NCBI RefSeq assembly: GCF_000150955.2
Contig: NC_011683.1
Coordinates: 682,001 to 746,000, forward strand
Reading direction: 5' to 3'
DNA: 64,000 nt
Origin: Phaeodactylum tricornutum CCAP 1055/1
Taxonomy: Eukaryota > Bacillariophyta > Bacillariophyceae > Surirellales > Neidiaceae
Positions within the stretch are counted from its first letter, which is position 1. Each line of letters starts with the position of its first letter. The notes under the pieces were generated by a model. The model had not been told where the DNA came from. It was given only the letters and a program-made list of their open reading frames with translations, and searched no databases. The position numbers and the translations under genes were made by a program. This document shows, in pieces, positions 22,020-32,388 of the stretch.

Positions 22020-22296
22020 CGCACTGCTTTAGGATCTACCTACTACTTTGTACTTTTTTAATCTCCTCTAAAGAGTCTATAGAGAAGCAACACCGATTCG
22101 CGCTCCGCAAATGTAGTTCAATTAAATTGCTGGTCTATCTTCATCCTCGAACAAATGCCGTCTCTATCTTCATTCACCTTCAATTTCCGAGGATGATCTC
22201 TTGGATTGGCTCTTTCTCGGATGTTGCTCTGTACGAGTTGCGCTGGAGTGAATGATCGACAGACAGACACGACTACCCATGAATTTCCTTTTACAC

Positions 22297-22307
22297 TTCA
22301 CAGTCAA
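22297..22307 (+). promoter_or_regulatory. TTCACAGTCAA element
   Basis: Second exact copy, 185 bases before the kinase ATG and in the same orientation. Confidence 0.45.
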
Positions 22308-22491
22308 TCACAATCAGAGGTAGTGTCGCATGGAATTCTACGGGGCAATCTGTTTAATGAACCTGACATCTACTTTGTCTTTCTAATATAGTAAAATAAC
22401 GTTCAAACGGTTTTTTACAAACGGTCGTGCCGTGGCGGTCGGGGATACCATTCCGGTCGTGCACTCCACGATCACTATTTGATTGATCACC

Positions 22492-24450
22492 ATGGCGCCT
22501 TCTGTCACTCGTTCCGCGGAGGGAGTAGTCCTAGATGACAAGAAGAATTGGGTAGTAGGGAAGAAGATTGGATCCGGTGTCCAAGGAACCGTCCACGAAG
22601 TCTTGGCGAACGGAGCCGTCAGCGAGTTCGCCGTCAAGCTCGCCCCCGTGCCGACGGTCAAGACCAAAGGACGACAGCTGTCGCCCGCACAACAAAACGC
22701 GAACGCGATCTACCGCGAGTCCGTGGTATATCAAAATGCTTTGGGATCTCTAAAAGGGACCTTTATCCCCAAGGTCGCTTCCCCCCAAGCATTTAAGGAA
22801 GTCAGCGGTAAGTGTCCAAATTTTGCACCGTATTTTTCGATTTCTAGAAATTCCTACCGGGATGTACGTTCCCGCAATATTCTCAATCGCTGATTCATGT
22901 CGATTTACGCAGGGTTTAATTGCTTGTTTCTGGAGCGCATGGACTTGCCGCTCGAAAATATTGTTCCTCTGTTAGTAAAGCGGCCCAAAATTGACTTGGG
23001 ACCGGTTGCCCTCCAGCTCTTGAACATTTTGCAAGCGGTTCACGCTCAATGTCATTTCCTCACGGATGTCAAGCTCGAAAACTTCATGCTGGCCAGAGCC
23101 TCTAAAGTATCTTCTACACTAGAAGCCCGGATTCGCGTAATTGATCTCGCCATGGCCGAGCCCTCCAAGATGGTCGGCGGAAAGCTCCAGAACGTGACCA
23201 AGCCGGAAATGGCGGGGACTCCTTTGTACGCAAGTCTCCATGTGCACGCATTGCAAACGCACTCATTTCGGGATGACGTTGAGTCGGTTCTCTACGTTCT
23301 TGCGGAGCTAGTGATTCGTACCCAAGCCACACAGGAGGGCACCTTACGGCGATACGAGGCGACTCGCGGGACGGACGTTCCAACATTCTTACCGTGGAGC
23401 CACGGCGCTTCCACCGAGCAGATTGGTGAACTCAAAAAGCGCCTAGTGACGGACCCAAAGTCTGAATTTTACCAAAGGATGCCTCCGTCGATTGCTAAAT
23501 CCATTCGTGATGCCTTGCATATTGTATGGGAATGTGAATTTAACGAACATCCGGATTGGAGCGCGCTGGAACATGTTTTACACAAATTGGTCTTTCCTAA
23601 AACCGTGCCGAAATCGCAGGCCGCGGGAACAGCGAAAGCGCCACCCGTATCTAAATCTAAGAATAGCTTGAAAGTATCGCATCGGGATCAGCTTGAAGAC
23701 GCTCGTCGCAGGGCACGGGAGTATATGGGAGCTCCGGAGATCCAAAGTCAAGCATCAAAGGTTGTATCGCGTACTTCGGAACGAGCTCAGCGGGCTGCCA
23801 AACGCAGCTCATTGGAATCGCGGGCGTCTCCCAAGCATAGACCACCGAGCTCGCGCTACTTTTTGGACAGTAACAGTGATGAAGGATCGCCCGGAAGACT
23901 TTCACCGGCCGAGCCAGCCGTAGATGTCGACGGTGACGTAAGTATGGACGACGCGAAAGACTACGAGTCCGACGATGAGACATTCTACACAACTCATGAT
24001 CCCCTGAACTCGTCATTGGGATCCCCTGCCATGATGTCCGTCGCCTCGGTTCAAGAGGAAACGATGGAACTGGCATCGGACGAGAACCAGAAACCGGGTC
24101 TGTTGACAGTTTGGCTCAAGGTCACCGCTGGGCCTAGCCGTGGACGAAAGATATGCTTGACGGAAGGAAGTTCTGAGGTAATCACGATCGGATCCAAACC
24201 GAACACCAAGGGAGAATCTTTCCGGCTCGGCCCAGATGTGGAAGCCAACCATGCACGGTTTACTCTGCAAGTCCAGCGTAGTAAGCGTGCCGGAGTGTCC
24301 TTTAAAGTTCAAGTGGATGATCTCAAAACATCGAGTGGAGTCACAATATTGGAACATCGTATTTCGAAGGGAAAAAGTGGATGGGTTTTTGCGAACCAAT
24401 CTGTGCGTCTGGGGAAAGAGACAGTGCTTCGAGTCTGCCGCGCCGTTTAA
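22492..24450 (+). CDS. CK1/VRK-like protein kinase with C-terminal FHA domain
   Basis: Exon 1 is 22492-22807, the intron 22808-22912 (105 nt), exon 2 22913-24450; 617 residues. The kinase domain (about 15-330) has a Gly loop (IGSGVQGTV) and the ATP-binding Lys (FAVKLA). The catalytic loop is FLTDVKLENFML in place of HRDxKPxNFL, and VIDLAMAE stands for DFG-LA. The motif GTPLYASLHVHALQTHSFRDDVESVLYVL is diagnostic of the CK1/VRK group. Catalytic Asp residues are kept but HRD and DFG are degenerate, so activity may be weak. A Ser/Asp-rich linker leads to an FHA fold (about 505-617: VITIGSKPNTK, NHARFTLQV). There the usual Gly-Arg is replaced, so phosphothreonine binding is uncertain. It is convergent with the CHAT gene, 156 bases away. 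Confidence 0.85.
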
Positions 24451-24606
24451 AGGTGGGAGCCTTTCTCATTGTATAGTGCAGGAAGCATTGTGACAAGCAA
24501 TGTAAAGTATTTGTCAAGAACATTTGTGAATATTAAATACAGTCTGTATTGCCTGTCTAGAACTACAACTCCTCCACCGGAAATATACAATCTAAAAAAG
24601 GGGACG

Positions 24607-27600
24607 TTAAGGCACATTATCTTTGCGGCTTTCAGTGAATTTCGCTTTTGTGGTTTTTACGTCAATGTCATCGCTGGTGCCACGGATCTGCCCAACCCTA
24701 CCGCTCGACAGATCCCGAAAATTATCGGCGCTGATCGTATATGCAGCCTTTTCAATTTGTGAAGGGATTCCGTTGCCCGTAGCGGCAAAGATATGTCTTG
24801 TGGCTTCCCCCAAGGCCGAGTCGATTGGCAAGAGTTCCACTTCCGATTCGTTCGTTAGCAACCTTTCAATAAAAGTGCGTCGGTCCGAAGGAGTATATAG
24901 GTGGGGAGTTAGCTTAGAGAAGAGCCGTACCGAGTTTCCAAAATTCAAGGGCCCCAATCGGTAGTGGTGTTCTACCTGACCACCAAGCGACGGGATTCCC
25001 AGTGGCGCATTTGCAGTCAATAGCACGCGAACGTTTCTCGTTTCCCGAAATAGATTGCTCAGCAACACCGGAAACTCATTGGCTTCGTCTGCCTTCTCGA
25101 GAAGTTCCACATGATCAAAAATGATCAAAGCCTTTTCGCTTTTCAAAATCCTGCAAACCGCGTCGAATTGAGTTTCAGTATCATCTCCTGTAGACGGAAT
25201 ATCCATCTTTCTCCAGCCCGCCACTTTCTGTCCAAGTTCTTGGACCAAAGCTCTTACGCGGTTCCGTTTCTCTCCTTGTTTCGCCTTTATGTAGTAGATT
25301 CGATCAATGAACGTCATCGTGGATGCTCGTTCGTTGATGTAGTGAGCAAGCGCCAGAACCAAAGATGATCTACCGACCCCAATCTCACCTACGACACTGA
25401 CCAAGCGCTTGCCCAGTATTTCTCGTAAAATAAGATACATGTCAACCTCTCGTCCCATGAAGAAATGCGGAGGAGAGGGAGAAGGATCTTCCTGAATCAT
25501 GTTGCGGACGCTAAGCTCGCTCGTCTTTGTTCCACCGATGGCCTTTGTCTTACTACGGCTGCCTCTTCTATCTCTAGACGTAGATATTTTATTTCCTCTT
25601 CTCGGCCATTCCAGTACAGGCTTTGCGTCGAAAACTGGGACGTGATGATTCCCGTCTGCCGGAAGCAAAACAAATTTCTTCATCTCGGCGTCAGCATTCT
25701 TGAGATTGGGCGTTGCCATGACAGCTTTGCGTCCCTGCTCGAACGAGTATTTGACGGTATGACCAACGGCCAGTGCTAAATAGAACTGTCGAGTGAACGC
25801 ACGAGCAGCAGCATCTTTGAGCTCGAACTCTTGGTGACAACAAACTACATGTGGAACCCCCGCCGAAGCAAAAGTTTCGCCGGCCAGGCCGGAAAAACAT
25901 GCCGAGACAAATACAAAGCGAAACGGGGCACCACCTTCTCTCGAGGCTATCAACTCCTTGATCTGTTGGACCTGGAGCCAGTGCGGTCCACCACTTTCAT
26001 CTTCGAACGGAAGATATTGCTCGTGGCCGTGCCCAGAATAATGCAAGCATGTGCACTGCTTTGTCATTGCTGCTATCAGTCGTTTGCATGTTGCAGTGTC
26101 GAAAGAGAGCTGAATGTCACGGGAGGCTTCCTTCAAGCACTGCCACATGAGCTCGCGTTCCATATTGAAGTCGAGCTTTGGGAATGGATGGATCGTACCA
26201 TTGCCGTCTCGCCACGCTAAAGGGGCCGAAAAAAGCATTGCTATCATTCTATTCCCGGCTCCAACATCTTCAACAGCAACATTCGAGGGAGACACAGAGT
26301 GCGGATGCTCTCTTTGCTGACCTGTATCATCGTCCTCTTCACGTGCCTCCCTACCAACTAAGTCTCGACTACTCAAGTCTTCTCCATGCTCCCCGTGGAC
26401 CATTTCGGGGCTCGCTTGTTCATTGAGACATCTTTGCAGCAAGGCAGTCCGGGAATGCTCAGAGAATTCTCGAATCAACTTGGCTTGTTCCTCTGAAAGT
26501 TCTGGGGTGTTTTCGGCAAAGTCCAAAGAAGGTAGGCCGGAGTCGCCGGCAGCTTGCTTAAGTTGTTTCAGTACTTGATCCAGACTCTCCGCAGTGAAGG
26601 AATTTTGCGAAAGGTTCAGATGGCTGAGAGACGTGTTTTTCAATAGCGAAGAAACAACAACGTCGCAGTCATAATCGTTCTCGTCCAAAGATAGTCTGTT
26701 CGACGACAAGTCTAGTACCTTCAGGTCTAGGGCGTTGTTTTTCAACAATGAAATAATCTCAAGCCAGGCTTTCCCTATCTGGAGCCCGTTTGAAGCCAGG
26801 TGGAGTGTATGCAAGGTTGATTTCCATCTATGCCATCTGTGTTTAGCTGTCTTGCGCCCGGACATTTGTTCCCGTCGATGGTATAGCACGTATCCTTTTA
26901 GTGCTTTGACGACGCTGGTACCAACTCCAATCTCATTTCCGGAGAGGTCCAGGCGCTCCAAAACACAGCCTGAGTCCTTGTCATGGGCTAATTCGAGAAC
27001 CATTGCGCACAGCGAATCTCCTAGATTGTTGAAACTCAGATCCAGGGCTCGAAGCGCAGCCAGAGGGGATTTGGGTGGTGCCACGGGGATTGTCTGGCTC
27101 CGCCCAATAAGGCCAAAGAGAGAAAGCCAGACTTCCTCCGTCACTCCGGGAGAATGCGATACAGCGAAGAGCCAAAACTTTCCTTGTGCTTGCATTTCGG
27201 GTGACGAGTCCAAACCAGAAAGGGGCCCAATATCTGTTCGTTGCTTGGTACCGAGCGCCTGTCCAGAAGAGAGCTTTCCCATGGTTTCAAGTACCGCTAC
27301 AAGAGCTTGAACGTCAGAATCATGCAGGAGTCCATCGAACGAGAGACAAGATATCCAAGGAGGGAGAGACGCTGTAAGATTTGCCAGCAACGCAGCACCG
27401 TCTTCGTCGTCACTCGACTCAGTAGCCCTCCGTTCGGAATCTTTCGTAAAAGAAAGTGCTCGAATCATCGGGCACAGGTACAATACTTCGACAAGCGATT
27501 CCGAGAACTCTCCAGCGAATGAACTATTCGTGAACACCAAATTCCAATGGTCGCTGCTGGATTGCGTACTGCCAGCTTCGTTGGCACAAATGCGAGACAG

Positions 27601-30600
27601 GAGCTGGCCTTCACGACGAAACGAAAAGTAGCGGCGCCGAGGCATCATTAAAGAGCGGAAATCAAAGGAAGCACTTGGGCTGAACGTATTAATTGGGACT
27701 ATGAAGTCTCGCAGTAGTCGTGGAGGAATGCAATGACGCAAAAAGTCTGCAACGTGGCTTGAGAGCCCAACACATTTAGTCCCGATTTTCAACCTCGCCC
27801 GGTGCTCAAAGATCCACTCCGCTTCTGCCAAGGTTGAGCTCATGGGGAAAATCTGTCGTGACAGCTCGCTATTTTCGTCATCGCCTTCGAGTGGGAGATG
27901 CAGAGAGTTTCCGGGTCTATTGTACACATCACCATATTCGCGAAGAAGGGCTTCTCGAGACAAGGCCGTGTCCTCGTCATCTACCAAGCTCCCAAACAAG
28001 TTGGTTCCTGATGAGCTTGACACGCTTCTGGATGTATCCGATACATCGCGAATAAGCTCCGACATTTTCAGCGGAAGGTTCCATAGCGCTCGCACAGTTT
28101 GGGCAATTTCGACACGCGCCATCGCTTGCAAGAGAAGCGATCGTTTCAAGCAAAACCAATCAGCGAGTAAGCTGTAGTTGGTACCAGCGACTTGCACAGT
28201 CACCGTGTCTTCGTCAAAACCTAACGACTCAAACGCACGACTGGCAGCTTTAGTGATCTCCGAGCTTTTGCTCATAGTTTTGGCCTGGACGAGGAACAAA
28301 AGGATTTTGTCAACGATACGAATACGCAAGGGAGCACACTGTGCCAGGGCACCAATACCCTGAAGGACAGTAACATGCATGTCGAGGGAGTAGTCATCGC
28401 AGTCACTCTTCAATAAAACCAGTTCTTTCAGTAGTCGGTGGAGCGAAGTCAACACTTCACTTGCCCAAATCGACAAGCCTCTCGAAGCCGCCGACTTTGA
28501 AAGAAGAAGAGGAGCCAACGAGACAAGGGATCGACAAGCCTCCTTTAACAACAATGAACGTGAACTCTGTGCAGAGTTTGCTAAAGAGCCATCCAAAGGC
28601 AGCGTAACGATCCTGAGGAGCGACTCCAAACCCCCGCTCTGTACTGTCTGGAAACATCCTTCGATCAGCAATTTGGTACTGACATGCTCCTCGTTCGACG
28701 CACTCCGATGACAAGCCGAGCTCTGCAGCAGCCCTCCCTTAATGGGCCTAAGAACATTCGCCAACGTGCACAGGGTTTCATGAATGCCATCAAGGTCACT
28801 TGTCAAATTTCTATCAACTTGGCCACCCTCCCGAAGAGCATCAAAAAGCCTATCCACGTCCACTTTTAATGTCTTTCCCAAGGCCGCGGCTGCGCCGTCT
28901 TCACAAATTCGGAGCCTTGTCTGCCTGACAGGGCTTGTGTCTTCGCTAAGAACTCTGAGCACCCCTATTGCAATCCTTTTTAATCTCCCTTGTCGCTCAA
29001 GTACGATGGCGACAAGAGAAGCGACTGCTCCCCGTTGAACAATATCACTGCATCGGAAAAAGAAAATAATTTAGACCACTGTTTCACTGGACTGCGAGAT
29101 ATGCATAACTGTCATTACATGTAAACTTACTCGACAAGCTTATCGTGCTTGTCAGACGAAACTCCGCAAGAAAATTCGGTATCTTTGCCGTTAAAGACGC
29201 TTGCTCGGGTAACAGCACCGGCTGCTAGCTGCAAAAGAGCACCAGCCGCAAAAAGTACAACATCCAGAGAAGCAGGGTTTGAGTGGTCAAACAAGATGTC
29301 AATTAAAAAGTGGACGCAATCGGACTCAACAACTACTGCCCTGGTGTGAGGCGCGACGCAAAGAGATGCGAGGATCTGAGCTATAGCGAGCCTCACGTCC
29401 GGACCGAGAGAAAAATCTTGAGTCAAGGCAACAATGTCGGGAAGTGCTCCTTGATTGACAATCTGCGAATGGATCCACCCAGCCATATACTTGTCTTTGA
29501 TCGACGTCAGAGATCTCAACGAAGAAGTAGCGGGTCGTATTTTTTCTCTATCTCGACAACGTATCCAGCTAAGCAGGACACTCAAAATTCCTTCTCGAAC
29601 CGCAATCGGTATGGCGCTTTCAATCGCACAGATCTGTTCAACCAAAAGAACTAGATCACCTCCCCGAAACTCACAGTTCGCGTCTGCTTTTTTTGCAGTG
29701 CTCAAGATCAAGGAGACGGTTTCGTCCAAAAGCACTTGCAACTCAATCAATTCCTTGGGTTGATCGAATACACCAGCTGCTCCCAAACACCCCATGCGAA
29801 CCGAATCTGAAACGTTGTGGCCAAAGAAGGTGGACGGCGAGCCCAAGATTGTCATCTCTTGAGTGGTGAGTTTGGACGAGCCGTATTCTGCAGTGAACAT
29901 GGGCTCTAGTTGGTTGACCCAAAAAGTCGTCAAACCGAAAGCCGAAGAGGCAAAACTCTCTTCCCTGGTAATACTCTTATCGTTGGGTGTGACGGACCGT
30001 GCCGTGATGAGAAAGCGCAAACACTCCAAAATTTTCAGTCCCAAACTGGGTGTGACTTGGGATGACGCAACGGCAAAGGTAGGGACAACGTATGCCACTG
30101 CCAGGGCCGCTACCACTCGCAACTCGTAAATGGTGCCCTGCGTTCGGAACAACGCCAACAACGAATGCATACCCCCCAAACTACAGATCTCACTACGAAT
30201 GCGGTTGTCCTGCTCTTCGCCTTCGCACGTTTTCTGTGCCCGTGCAAAATCCAGTAGGGCGAGGGCCGCTTCCATACGAAAATCCTTTTGTGGCGAGCGC
30301 AGCATACATATCAAACTGAAGACGTCCTTGTTGGCGACCAACTCGTGCACGTCCAAATCGACGATCTTGGTAGAGACTGGGGCTCGCTTTTTGAAACTAT
30401 TGGCTGTGTCTTTTCCCGTCTCGATTGCGTTCAAGACAATACCGTTTAGTTCCAACAGGGTGTCGAGATCGACTTGTGCTTCGTCGAAATTTTGACTAAT
30501 CAGGGTTTCAATGTCTTTCAAATCGTTCTGACATTCTTGCAAGGCAAAATCCAGGACGCTCAAATCGACATCGTCCGACGCGCAGATGACGCGTACGGTA

Positions 30601-31610
30601 CGAGCGTTATCTTTCCAGGCCTCTATTTGGTCGTTGTCCACTGCGAATGGGGCAACATCGAGTGGCAGACGCGACGGTTCCGGGGTCTGCTGTGAGGCTT
30701 CCAGAGCGGCTCGTATCATGTCGTCTTCCGACATGTCTTTGGGATTCACGAGGGATGCATCGTAGGCCATGGCCTCCGCGCCGGGTGTCGACACGGAGGC
30801 GGATGGTTTGGGTACGGATCCCTCCCCGACCGAGGCAGGTACGTCTGTGGTTTGCTCGCCGCGATTCGTACCATTGCTGAGGATGGTATCCAAGCTGGGT
30901 ATGTGGCGAACTGGTCGGAAGGGTTGGTTGTCAACGCCCAACGACACGTCGCGGGCGATCCGTGACAAGGGTATGGACGGTGTCGTGGACGTCCGAGAGC
31001 TCAGCGGTCCCGATGATACTATCGACGACGACGGTGGGGATTTGCGTGCTTCGAGGGCAAACCATTGATCGGGGAGTGGGCCTACGTGTGTTTGTTTGTC
31101 GTCGTCGTCATCATCATCATCATCGTCTTCCAGAGATTGCGCGACGGGTCGTCGTCCAAACAATGGTGGTTGCCCGGGCCCGTGATCGTGTTCGGTGGTG
31201 GGCGGTGCAGAGGATGTACGGGAGTGGGTAGAGTCGAGTGAGGTCACGGCTAGAGTGGCGTGTGTCGGCAAATGATCTTGGCCATGGCTGGCCTCGTCTT
31301 CCAAACTGTCGGACGACTGGATGCCGTAGAGGATTCTGGGGGGCTGTTCCGGAGATGTGGAGGTCAATAGAGTGTGGGTGCTGTGAGTGTGACTGAGACT
31401 ACCCACGGTGCGACTGCTGGGAAGGTCGCGTATGCTGGGATAGACGCGACGGACGTTGGGACGAGGACGCAAATTGCAGTGGGATGACCCGGCGTGCCAA
31501 AGCAGGGCAGTGTCGTTGTTGTTGTGGTTGGTAGTGTGACTGTTGGTGAGGGTGCCGTCGTCCGTATCGGTCGGCACTGGCGTATCGTCCCGGAATTGAT
31601 TCGTCGTCAT
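24607..31610 (-). CDS. ARM-LRR-CHAT-STAND NTPase giant protein (NLR-like), 2,306 aa
   Basis: Exon 1 is 31610-29131, the intron 29130-29048 (83 nt, GTAAGT...GCAG), exon 2 29047-24607; the join (LVDDIVQRGAV) is in frame. Domain order: a disordered Ser/Thr/His-rich region with a ten-Asp run; a ubiquitin-interacting motif (EDDMIRAALEASQ, about 292-305); armadillo-like helical repeats (about 420-1050); about five RI-type LRRs (about 1490-1665: LRALDLSFNNLG, LERLDLSGNEIG, LKVLDLSSNRLS, LSHLNLSQNSF). Then a CHAT caspase-like protease (about 1755-1965) with the His motif LHYSGHG (near 1834) and Cys motif VFVSACFSG (near 1876). Last is a STAND/NB-ARC-like NTPase: FFMGRE, P-loop GEIGVGRSS (Arg for the usual Lys), Walker B LIIFDHVE and RVLLTAN. 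Role inferred: sensing-triggered proteolysis, as in NLR or HetF-type switches. The symbol is unknown. Confidence 0.85.
29048..29130 (-). other. Intron joining the two halves of the CHAT-NTPase gene
   Basis: 83 nt, phase 2 (GA then T gives Asp). Upstream frame ends 29131 and downstream frame resumes 29047. There is no ATG near the start of the second open frame, which supports one gene. Confidence 0.8.
31098..31127. repeat. Trinucleotide run coding for ten Asp
   Basis: GTC/ATC triplets on the plus strand give a ten-residue Asp run in the disordered N-terminus of the CHAT-NTPase protein. Prone to length change. Confidence 0.8.
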
Positions 31611-32388
31611 GCGGGAGACTACGCTGACAATGGTAGAGTATCTGTGGTTTGCCGAATACAATACGTTTGCCCAGTATCGTCGTTGCCTTCGGCACTACCC
31701 GTGTCGTCGATTGTGAGTGCTGTATTGTGTACGAATGTGTCTCGTGTGTTTTGGTTCGCGTCGTGTCGTTTCGTGTCCTGCCCTCCCTACCTTACCTTAC
31801 TGTTTGTTACTGTTACTCCTCTGCTCTGCTCCACCACACTACTTTGACAAAGGCAACTGTTACCTTGTCTAGTCAATTCCTGGCTTCGTTTTGCCTGTCA
31901 CCGGTTCCCACTTGTATAGGTAGTCAGTGATTTCGTTGAGGCCTGCCTCCCCGCTGGGTATTCCGTCCCAACCGTGCATTCGTGACTTGGTGTCGAAGCG
32001 GGGTTCCGGTCCCTAGTCGTGACTGGGAACGACACGGGACACCTTCCTCCGACGGTTGGCCAGGCGTTGGAGTCGAGGTCGAGGTCGACACCGTGAACAG
32101 CTGCTCGTCCTTCCGCCGCGTCGACGGCAGTCTAGTTGTTTTCCACAGACCGTGACCGACACACGCCGACCCACTAGCGAAGCAGACTCGACACCAACGG
32201 AAACGGAACCGTTCCAACACTCTTGCTACCTACCCATGTACCTACCCCATTCCAATCGAATCGAATCGATCCCATCGTCACAGATACCAACAGTAAGAGT
32301 GTCGTGTCGTGCCGCAACCCTGTTCCGATTCCCTCGTGATCCGCTGGGCTACCTGTAGTGCCGTGAATCCTTGGTTATTGTGATTGCC
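31611..32388. other. Intergenic, divergent promoter region
   Basis: Between the CHAT-NTPase gene (minus) and citramalate synthase (plus). C/T-rich, with TACCT repeats near 31785-31800 and AATCGAATCGAATCGA near 32255-32270. Frames at 32056-32358 look non-coding. Confidence 0.5.

Larger units (their letters stand above)
21902..22491. other. Intergenic, upstream of the kinase-FHA gene
   Basis: Contains two TTCACAGTCAA copies on the plus strand (22009-22019 and 22297-22307). No gene. Confidence 0.55.

Noticed and set aside
24607-28962. Second half of the CHAT-NTPase gene as a separate gene
   Set aside because: It begins without ATG, and an in-frame GT-AG intron joins it to the upstream ARM-repeat exon with a continuous armadillo-like segment.
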